A DNA stretch of 64,000 nucleotides from Verrucomicrobiota bacterium (GTDB lineage Bacteria > Verrucomicrobiota > Verrucomicrobiia > Limisphaerales > UBA11320). The DNA lies in assembly GCA_016199985.1 (NCBI GenBank), contig JACQFQ010000028.1:1-64000 (forward strand), written 5' to 3'. A program made the translations under genes and the position numbers. How positions within the stretch are numbered: position 1 is the stretch's first letter; each line of letters begins with the position of its first letter. Below the pieces are notes generated by a model that did no database searches, had not been told where the DNA came from, and worked only from the letters and a program-made list of their open reading frames with translations. Of the stretch, positions 35,954 to 46,400 are shown one piece after another.

Positions 35954-37423
35954 TCAGATTGCGGGCCCCGCGGTGATGCGGAAAAAATACTTCAACCCGG
36001 CCGCGGTTGGAGCGAGGTGAGCTCTTCCGCTGGCGTCCGTGGTGAATGTCTGAAGCGGCGTCCACTTTGTCAGATCGGAGCTTCCTTCGAGGTTGTAGCT
36101 GGCGGTCGGCGCGCCTTGAACGTCGAAAGCCAATCCACGCTCGCCAGCCGCGGCGACGTTGAGAATGGTGATGGGAACCGCGGCTGTCTCCGATGTGACC
36201 AAGGAGGGTCCCGCGAGCTTGGCATTGGCTCCGTCAAAGGAAATCAGGCCGTCGAACGAACCGGTGCTGCCGGCGTCCATAAGAGGCACCGCGTCGTAGG
36301 AGACGATCCGCGGCTGGTCATCGTAGAAGAGGCCCCACTTCACGCGCGCCTTGTCGGAGCGGAAGCGTCCCCCGCCGCTGACATTGCGAACCAGCCAGCC
36401 CGCCGGCGGATGCTCCTCGATGGCGTAGGCGGTGACGCCCGCCCTCGGAGTCACTTGAACTTCGACATGGAGAGGGAAGCCCGGCTTGAAGGTGAGCTTC
36501 ATCACGCGAGTGAAGGACCCGGCGGCCGGAAGGTCGGCGAGGCTCACGCTCTGGGCGCCGCCATGGGTGGAGACGCTGGCCGGACCAGGGCCGGCGGCTT
36601 TGGGAGCGTTCGCCCACCACATAGGGGCGTTCGTCGGCGGAGTGTTTGTGAAGACGTAAACTTCACCGCCTTTCCACAGGGCCGCCGCCCGGGTGGCATA
36701 AGCGGTGGGAATATCCTTCGGCTCGATGGACCACGGAGTGTCGGTGAGCCACGCGGTCGTGTAGGCGGTGACTTCGGAGATGGTCAGCCGATCGTCCGCG
36801 GGATCGGTGTCGGCGGGATGACGGCCATCGGCGACGAGAGGGTTGGTGCCCTGGAGGAACTCGCGGAGGTTGGGCCGTCCGTCGCCGTCGGAATCGAGGT
36901 TGGGGTCGCCACCGGTGATGCTGCCAAAATAGAGCTTCTCAAACCGGTCGCTCATCCCGTCCCCGTCTGTGTCGACGTCGCCAAAGTCCACTCGAACGAA
37001 TACGCCGCGACCGCTGAGAGTGATCAGGGAACTGTCCCGGTCGCCCGAGGCGTCCCTCACCACGATGAGGAGCTTGTCCCCGACCAGCGAGGCGGAAGGG
37101 TTGTCCAGCGGGGACGCGTCTTCAACCGGCAGGCGGAGGACGTATTGGTTGCCGAACTGCGCGCTCGATCCCATCTCGTAGCTCGCCACGACAGGCCCGG
37201 CGATGGAGCGACGCGCCTCCACCACCACGGCGTGGCTGGCGGCGGTGACGGGCACTCCGTTGAGGACGATGGACCCGAAGACCACCGCGTCCGGCTCCGA
37301 CAGGCCGGCCCGCGCGGAGAAGGGCGACAACAGGGCGAGGGCGGCGCAGGTCAGCGACAAGAGCACCGGGACTCGCAGCGACTGGTTTGACTTTCTCATA
37401 GGCATCGCGATGTGAAGTTTCAT
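35954..37423 (-). CDS. Secreted protein with calcium-binding repeats and one PPGW/WGPF module
   Basis: 489 residues with a signal peptide (VPVLLSLTCAALALLSPFSARAG). After an N-terminal beta domain come thrombospondin type-3-like calcium motifs, DTDGDGMSDRFEKLYFG and LDSDGDGRPNLREF, then a dockerin-like helix (TISEVTAYTTAWL). Residues about 320-410 contain one copy of the module seen five times in the next gene (VTAYAIEEHPPAGW, VKWGLFYDDQPR, FDGLISFDG). The C-terminus ends with a beta domain (YNLEGSSDLTKW, FFRITAGP) like that of the next gene. It lies 11 bp after the giant gene and 21 bp before the repeat protein, all on one strand. Function unknown; probable surface partner of the giant protein. 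Confidence 0.8.
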   Translation of the reverse strand: MKLHIAMPMRKSNQSLRVPVLLSLTCAALALLSPFSARAGLSEPDAVVFGSIVLNGVPVTAASHAVVVEARRSIAGPVVASYEMGSSAQFGNQYVLRLPVEDASPLDNPSASLVGDKLLIVVRDASGDRDSSLITLSGRGVFVRVDFGDVDTDGDGMSDRFEKLYFGSITGGDPNLDSDGDGRPNLREFLQGTNPLVADGRHPADTDPADDRLTISEVTAYTTAWLTDTPWSIEPKDIPTAYATRAAALWKGGEVYVFTNTPPTNAPMWWANAPKAAGPGPASVSTHGGAQSVSLADLPAAGSFTRVMKLTFKPGFPLHVEVQVTPRAGVTAYAIEEHPPAGWLVRNVSGGGRFRSDKARVKWGLFYDDQPRIVSYDAVPLMDAGSTGSFDGLISFDGANAKLAGPSLVTSETAAVPITILNVAAAGERGLAFDVQGAPTASYNLEGSSDLTKWTPLQTFTTDASGRAHLAPTAAGLKYFFRITAGPAI

Positions 37424-37434
37424 GTGAGGCGAGC

Positions 37435-40400
37435 TCAGTTGCCGGAGTAGGCGTAGGTTTGGAAGAACAGCTTGATGTCGCTCACGCTCTTGATGAATTG
37501 GTCCAACCCTTGATCGGGGTTGGCCAGGAGCGAACCGCCCGGGATGATAAGAATCCAGTCTGTGTTCCAGACGCTGCGGCCGATAAGCCGGGTGTCCGTG
37601 ATGGCTTGCGCCTCGGTGAACGAGCCCGCGTCATGGTAGGCGCGGAACATGGAGAACCGGCGGATGTCGGCAAATGTCTCGCTGAGCGAGTCCTGCAGCG
37701 GAATCCAGGAAGGATCCCCCATCTCGCGAGTCCCTATGGGGAAAGGCACCGGCAGCTTCTGGTCGACGATGGTGAACTCCCGGGTCTCCAGATTGTTGGC
37801 CGACGGCGAGCGCATCATGTCCTGCCCCGCGGGGAACAGATACACGCGAGGGGTGATGCTCAGGCCATTTCCATCGTAGCCCGTGAACCACACGCCGGCG
37901 CTCCGCACCTTGGTCGCGAAGCGACTCGGGTCATAAGCGCTGTCTCCGCCGCTCAAGGGCCAGAGAAAGAAATTCTGGCCGAACATGATCGAAGTCGGAA
38001 ACCTGATCACAATGCCCGGTTGCTTTCCGGCGGACTCGGGGGCGAAGGGACGACAGTATTTCCTGAACTCCGGCATCTGCCAGAGATCGGGCACAATCAG
38101 ATCCTTGAGCTTGCCATGCCAGGAGACCGTCGAGGCCGGGTCGTTCGAAGAGCTCGGCTTCATGCGGAACAGCTCGTTTCGCAAGGAGAAGCGGCCGGTC
38201 TCGGTCTCCGGGGTAAGAAAGCCCAACTGGCTTCGGTAGACCTCAAAGTTCTGGCCGAGGCGCGCCAGAGGATCTGCCAGGCCCACGCCTCCTGAAACAG
38301 GGATGCCTCCGATCACCTGCCCCAGGTTGCGGTGTCGAACAATGTCGGTCAGAAAGTTGTTTCCGCTTCCGGCGTCCGTGCCGAGGAGACAGGTTTCATA
38401 ATCGTAGGCCTTGGCCGCCAGATAAACATACATCGCGGTGAGGTCAAACTGGGCGCGGTATTTTTGCAGCGCGTCGTTCTGGAAGATCCGGAAAGCCATG
38501 TCCTGATAGCGGTAATCCGTGATCTGCGCGGCAACCAGCTTCCGGTAGCCAACGCGCTCGTCGATGATGCGGACGCCTTGGGCGAGGGCGGCGAGGTAGT
38601 TTCCGAGGGCCTGGTTCAACGCCTCCTTCAACTCCAGGGCCTCCAGGCGCAAGGCCACTTCCTGCCGGATGAGCTGCTCGAGGGTCTTGACGCGCTGCAG
38701 AGTGTCGAATTTCTGGGTCTCAACCTCCAGGGCCAGGGCGAAGCTCAGCTTGACGGTCTCCTTCAACTCCTTCGTGCTGTATTCAACGACATCGAGAGTG
38801 TCGGCCGTCGTCTCCAGCGCCTGGCGGAACCCGGACACCGTGCCATTGATGATCCCTCGAGCGGCCGAGGCCACATCCGACGCCAATCCGACAACCGTCG
38901 GGATCGACATCACGGCCGTTGTCCCAACAGCCCCAACCACCGCGGAGGTGCGCTTGAGGGTGACGGAGGTCGCCTTGAGGCCGATCTGCACAGCTGTCAT
39001 CGTGGTGAGGGCCGCCAATTCGCCCGTCTTGATGCCGATCTTGTCGCTGTTGAGATTGTCCTGAGCCTCCAACAAATCCACCGTGTCGTTGATAAGCCCG
39101 ATGTGAGTTTCGTACTTCGCGACCGCGCCCTTGAGCTTGGCCTCGGCGCGGAGCAGGTCCTGAAGGCTGATCTGCAGCTTGCCCGGGGCGCGGCGCTGGC
39201 CCCACTCCGTCTTGGCCTCGAAGAGATAGTCCCCGGTCGACGTGGGATAGGTCACCGTGAACGCGGCGTCCGGATCCGTGCCGGGATTCTGCGGGGCATG
39301 ATCCTCGGGATCGAAATTGACATAGTAGTTGTCATCCAGCCTGCTGGTGTCCTGGGTCTTTCTGTAGTACGCCACGGTCTCGGTCTTGGGGAGCCCGAGG
39401 GTGCCGGTGAGCGCGGAGGCGTTGACGTACATGTAGTGGACAATATCCGGACCATCGTAGCCCGAGGGATACGCCCCGCCGGGTCCGATATCCCCGGCGT
39501 AGGGATAGCCGAAGACTTCGATCATCCGGTTCTTCAGATCGCGCTCCTTCTCGTTGACGCCCGTCACAAAGGATTCCAATGAATCGTTGTTCTTGCGGAG
39601 CGCCTGGGACTGGGCATTGGCGTTGTTGAACAGCGTGAGAGAGTTGTCCATCGTCTTGAGAGCCCGCTGATAGATCTGGTCGAAGTGGGTCAGGCCCGCG
39701 GCCACCTTCGACGGGTCGATATCAAAGGGCACCGCGCCCGTGGCGATTCCGAGCGGGTTGAGCCCCTTGTCCGCCTTGTCCATGATCTGCTCAATCGCCG
39801 CGTACCCCGAGGAGATCTCGGCAAGCTCCCGGACGGTCGTGCGGTCAATTTTTTGGATGCCTTTGTGAGCGGGATTCGGGTCGACCGAGGGAAGGATGGA
39901 GTTCGCAATGAGCCAGTCGAAGTAAGCCCCCTGACCCGCCCGGCGCGCCCACTCGTCCACACCCCAGGCGCGGTCCCTGTCCGTGTCCTTGTAGCCCTGC
40001 CACTGCCCGGCGGGCTCCTCGACATAGTTGAGGCGGTAGGTCAGATCGACGATTTCGCGACCGGCCTTCGCCCGGGCGGAGGCGGCGCGGGCAAACTTGC
40101 GTTCATCCAGATAATCCACCTTCACAGCAACGCCCGCCACCAAGACGCTCTCCGGCCGCGGCACCCAGGTGAAGTTCGGGTGGCGCAGCAGGCCGTAATA
40201 CGTGGTCAAGGCGGTGAGATAGTGACCCCACGCGTCTCCGTGGCCCTGGGGGAACATGACGCGGGCATCCTTCTCATCGATGAATCCGTCCTTGTTGATG
40301 TCGCTGATATTGTAGTTCTGCTGATACGCCACCTCGCCATCGCCGAGAGTGAAGTTCCAGTAGAGACGGTTGTAAACAGGTCGAGCGGCCACTCCTGCCG

Positions 40401-43400
40401 AGCTGTCATCGCGACCGCGCAGAAGCACCAGTTCCTCCTCCAAGGGGGAATCAAGCTGGTTCTGGAACGTGAAGATGGCGGGGGCGGCGCTGCCATAGGC
40501 GCCGCCCGTGGTCCCAAATCCGATGGTTGGATCCTGCGCGTCGGCGTAGGCCTCGTTGCCCAGCAACATGTAAAAGTCCGCGATTCTCGAGACGGCCAGC
40601 AGAAGCGCGTTGTTCGCGGGGTTGAAGTTGACGGGCGGGCTCCCCTCGATGCTCAGCTTCTTTCCAACGTTCAGCACCGTGGTGTAGGCCTCGATCAAGC
40701 CCACATTGTTGATGGCGTCGGCCGCGGGATTGAACGCGATGTCGCCCTCGTACCGCTGGCCCGCCTGGGAGATCATGCTGACGATCGTGCTGGACGGCGC
40801 TGAATGGAAGTCCTTCACGCGCGCGTCGAAAGGATTCAGGCCGCGGATCACGCGCTTGATGAAGCCTTCGGCGAGCAGCGGACGGGGGCTGTCCGGCGTG
40901 CCGTCAGGCCCGCCAACCCATCCTGACCAATTGGTGTCCCCGCGCACATTGTACCCGCGATAGCGACAGAGGAACCAATTGTCGCCCAAAGTGAGCAAGC
41001 CGCTCTCGCCGCCATCCCCCAGCGTGATGTCGTTCACGCCCAATCCGCTCTTGGGATTCATGTTGGAGTAGAATATCCAGCCATTCGGAGCGTTGATCGA
41101 CCCGTCGGCGCCGACCTCTGGCAGCACCTTGGGGTCAAAGGTGTCGCCGTCGGGCTTGTAGTACCACTCAAAGGTCACCTGGCCGGCGTCGCCGCCAAAA
41201 TCGCTGCTGTGACGCATCGTGAGCCGCTCGTCGAACACGCTTGAGGGATAGATCGGCTTGAGATCGCCGCGGAACGGGCCGTCCTCAATCCGGATGATGT
41301 GCAGATTGATCTTCAAGCCCAACCGGCTGTCATCGTTCTCGGCAATGGTGAGATAGCGCGGAGGAATCCCGGTGGGGGCGTCCGACGCGACATAGGCGGC
41401 CGTGCCACGCAAAGTGAGATTGTACTTGTTGGTGTGCGCGGCGTTGTCAAAGGCCGTGCTGCCGGAGCCCTCGTCAAATCGCCAGTTCGCAAGCAGCCCG
41501 TCCTCGTAGCCGTCCAACCGGAGACGCTTGAGATGATTCAGCGAGCTAACGGTGCGCGCGATGCTCCAAAAGCGGACTTCCTCAATCTTGCCCTGGAAGA
41601 ACGACTCCGCGCCGCCGATCCGCGTCAGAGGGGTCGTGGCCGGAGTCAGCCCATCAAATGCGGCCGTCGAATAAACCATCACCGCGTTGACGAAGACTTT
41701 GTAGATGGAGCCGTCAAACGTGACCGCCACGTGATTCCAGGCGTTGGGAGTGATCACCGCGGGCGTCGAGAAGCTGCGCCACACTTTCCCGTCGCCAAAG
41801 CCGCCGAGGAGCCGGTTGCCCTGATAGAGGTAGAGCGACGGCGGGCGCAGCGCGGCCGCGACGTTGCCGGCGACCCCGAAAATCAGGTTCGAGGCCGACG
41901 CCGTGGGCTTGGGATAGAGCCAGGCTTCCTGCGTGAACACGGGGCCGATGACAATGCCCGGGGTGAGATCGGCGTAAGCCTGCGATCCGTCGAGGGAGAG
42001 CGCGAAGAGCGGCTGCTCTGTCGCCGGAGGCACCGTGGACAGCCCGGCCGTCAATGCCTTCGGTCCGCCGCCGAAGCTTTCAGGGACGATTCTATCCCCG
42101 ACCTTGATGAGCCCCAAACGCAGACCCGGCGTCGGGTTGCCGACAGTCGAGTCTGTGGAGGCGTCGGGGTTCTGGTCGGCAGGGAGCAGGTCAACGCGAT
42201 TGGGATTGCGCGTGATCTCATAAAGTTTGTCGATCATCCCCTTCCATGTGGCGCTGTCAGAAAGGCCCTTGATCACGTCGCGCTCACGGGAGCTCAGCAC
42301 ATTCGGCATGAGGAGCGGCTCGCCGGCGAACGAGGTGGTGTCGAGAAGCCCGCTGAACAGGATCCACTTGCTGATGGGATCGTATGTGAGGCGGGGATAC
42401 AGCGTCGGAGGCAGATCATCGAAGAACTCTTTGCCGGACCTGTTGGAGCGACGGATGGTGTCCGGGATCTTGTCTGTTCCCGTGAGCTTGTACACCCGTG
42501 TGCTGAGGGGATCGTAGAGGTGCGCCAGCGTGGAGGTGGGCGCATTCGTGTCGATCAAGGGATTCCAGCCGGGGGTCAGATCATCATAGATGATTTTGGC
42601 CGCGGCCATGTTCCGGACGCCTGGCAAACCGCCGGGCTTTGGATCCAGCAGGCTCTCGCCGATCTGCAGGATGGGAGCCTCAGGCCAGACGATGCGGTAG
42701 GTCACGTTCACCGGCACGCCCGGGGTCCCGGCGCCTGAGTTGAGCCCAACCAACTCCGCGGCAGGGTGGTGGTCCAGCCAAGCAACGCAGTCTCCCACGG
42801 TCGCGTCCACCTTATTGTCGCCGTTGAAGTCAAAGTCGTAGAAAAAGCCCGGCTGGAGAGGATAGAACCAACGGATGACGACATCGGTGGGATTGCCATT
42901 CACCCCCGCGGCCCGGGCATACAATCTGCCCTTGTAATCCTCCCACCAGGGTCCCGCCACGCCAGTCGAGTCGGCGCAGACGCCGAGCAGCGTGAGCGGA
43001 TAGGGAGGCTGAATCTCCGTGCCCGCGGTTCCGGTGTATTGGAACTTGTACGTGGCGTCCTCAGCGAGGACTTTGTAAACCTGAATGGACCATTCATCCG
43101 TGGCGGCGTCCTTGTACTTCAGGAGGGCGTAGGGCTTGGAGGCTTCCACGGGAAGCACAGCGTTCAGGTCGTTGCGGAGGGCGAACATCGCGTCGCCCAC
43201 TCCGTCCGCCGAAGGCGCGATCAGGGCATGCTCTTCGTTGGGGTTGTAACCGGCCAGAGTGCTATCCGGCTGGTTGTAGACCCTCGGACTCTTATAGGTT
43301 GGCGGCAGCGCGGAGGTGCCTTTGCCGCTGGCGATCACGATTTTCGAAACCGCGTCATCCGCCGGCCATGACAGCTGGTAGCGGGCGGGCTTGCTGGCCC

Positions 43401-46400
43401 AGGCGACGCCGATCGGGTTCAATCGATACCACACCACCACCAAGTCGTTGCTGACGGTGTTGTCGCCATTCGGTTCGCGGTTGACGGGGATGATCACGCC
43501 CGTTCGAGTCGCGCGGCTGTAGGCGCGGTCGGGACCAGCGCCGTCATAAAACGCCCGCTCGAAGAAAACGAAACCGGTCTTCTTGTTGTAGTCCTGATGA
43601 CCAGGATCCCCGTCAAGGCCGACGCGCGCGCCCGTGATGGTGTCGAGCCCGCTGAGCCCTCCCGCGGGCGCAGAATCGACCGCAACGTTGTCTGGGCCCT
43701 CAAACCGATACCATCCGATCAACCCCGGGGAATTCGCCGGGGGAGCCGCCTTGGCGTTCAAGGCGACTTCGCTTTCCGCTAGCGCGCGATTCCAGGTGCG
43801 GACCTCGTCCAACGCGCCAATCAAGCCGGATTCCCCCGCGACGGCGGGCGCCCCCATGACCAGGCGCGATTTGCCTCGGTTGAAACCTCCAGCGGTCGCG
43901 AGGCCGGCGGGGAGTCCGTTGAGGAACGCTTTCATGGTCCCCGCGGACGGATCCCACGTGGTGGCGATGTGGACCCATGTGTAAAGGGGAATCTCCACCG
44001 TGGTGATGAACGGCGAAGTGTTCAGCCGTCCCAGCCGAAGTTGGGCATGCGTTTCAGGCCGGTTGGAGGAAACGGTCGCAACCCAGAACTGGGAGAGCGT
44101 GGCGTTGTCGCCCAAACTCAGGATGCCCTGCCGTTTGACAGGGGGCGCGTCTATGCGAACCCAGGCCTCCACGGAGAAGGCTCCGGCGGCCGGATCCATG
44201 CCGGCGATGGTTTTCACCACGGCGGAGTCGCTGCCGCCAAAGAGGAGTCCGAAATCGCTCGGATTGGCGTGATGATCGGCCAGCTTGCTCCCGATCGTGG
44301 CGGAGAGCGACCTCAGGAACTGGGGGTTGTCCCAAGTCACTGTGCGCACCACGTCCAGGTGGGGTCTCTGAAGAATGGGATTGGGGCTCGCGCCCTGGTT
44401 TTCCAGGTAGTTGATCACCGAGTAACCGACGTTGAGGCAGTTGAAAGTCTTGGTGGTGAGGTCGACCTGGGCCGAGCCGCCGGTCGTCTCGTAGATGATG
44501 TTCTGAAACGCGAAGGAGAAGCCGGACACTCCCTGAGGCTCGACCTCCACCGGAGCGCCCGCCACATGGATAATGGGATCCTTCGGCCACACGCTGACGC
44601 CCGGCACGATGATGCGGTCCAGGTTGACGACGATGTTCGTGCCGGTGCCGGATGTGTCCTGAAACGAGGTGAACCATTTCAACCGCGCGTTGACGGGGCG
44701 AATGGGATAGAGCTTCTTCTCAAAATCGCTCCACAGGAAAGCGTTCTCCGCGGTGTCCGTCACGCCCGCGGACAGGATCTCAATCTCCGGCTTGCGCTCC
44801 ACGGCGCCCTCAGGACGGGCGATCTGCTTCCCGATCACCCACGCGGGGACGGCCATGAAGGCGCGCTCGCGGCCGCTCCGCTTGCCGGTGCCCACAATGG
44901 TGCCGCCTCGGTTGATGGCGCGGGCGGTTTCAAGACTCCACCCGCTGGAAGCGAAAACGAGGGAGCGCGAATCGTAGATCAGGTCATTGAGGTCGCGCAT
45001 CTTCCCCGCGGTGTGCAGGATGGCGCGCCGGAGAGTGGAGCGATCGGCTTCGCCGGCGATCTGGCCGAAGTCGTTGATCGCATAGCCCGCCGAGTAGGTT
45101 CCGCCAAGAAGCAGGCCGAGATCGCTCATCACCCCGTTCTGATAGCGAAACGCGCGAGTCGGGCTGAGCGGCTTGGAGGAGAGCGCCGAGACGCCGACGA
45201 TCAATCCGTCGTTGTTGATCGAATAGGCTTCCGCGCTGGTATGGCCCAAGGCGGTCAGCGTGCCGAGGTTTTGAGTGGATGCGTTCCAGAGCACCGCGGC
45301 CTTGATCCCGCTCGCATTGGTGAGGTAGCCCACCGCGCTCAGCGTGTCGTTGACCGAGCGCGCCTCTCCCGCGATGAATGTCGGGAGCAAGCCCAGGTTG
45401 GTGAAATTGATTCCACTCAACACGAACGGCCGACGGTTTCCTTGGAGCATTTGGGACCCCACGACGTCCCCATACTTGTTGATCCCCAAGGCCACGCTGT
45501 CGTTGCCTGTGACTTTGCTGGCGAGACTGGAGAGCGTGCCATTCTCCCACTGGAACGCCTCGCGGAGTCCCGCGGCGCTGGGCCTGATGAAACCGACCAC
45601 GATGTTGCCGGCATTGATGCCATAGGCGACGCTGTTTTTGCTCCCGGGATCAATGTCCTCCGCCAATCCCGTGCCGGTCAGGCCGCGGTAGAGAAGGGCC
45701 TGGCTGTCGCCGGGTTGAGTCTGCGCCGCGCCCACCGCCCAAAGCTCGTCGTTGACGCCAAAACCGAAACTCTTGTTGAGATCGCCGAGATCCCCCAGGT
45801 CGATCAGCGCATACGCGGGTTTGGGATCCACGCGAACGCGGAAGGTGTTCTGGGATTGCCCGCGCGCGTCGTCCTTCACCGTCAGTTCGATGGTGGCGGT
45901 GCCGACTTGGCCCGGCGCTGGAGTAATGGTGACGGTGCGGGTCGCGGTCCCAGCTCCCTCGAAAACAATGTTGGAAACAGGAATCAACTTGGGCTCAGAG
46001 GAAATGGCGACCACATCCAGCGCGCCCGCGGGAGTCTCAGCGTCGCCCACTGTCATGGTGAACGACGCGCTGGTGCCCTCCTCAATGACGAGGTTGGCAA
46101 GAGGAGAGTTGGTGGGATCATCGTTCAAGGCCTGGACCTGCAACTGGATTGTGGCCAGAAGGGAGCTCAGAGGAGGAACGCTCGCGTCCGTGATTCTGTA
46201 GGTGAAGCTGTCGGGGCCGTTGAAGTTCACGGCCGGCGTATAGATCACCGGATTCTTCAGCGGATCAATCCAGGAACCGGTCAGCGCGTTAAGCGTGCCG
46301 TGGGCGGGCGGAGTGACAATTTGAAATGTGGGAGGAGAGCCCACGACCTGGCCGAGCTCATACTCGACGTCGAAGCCGGGGAGAAAAATCGGGGTCGGAG

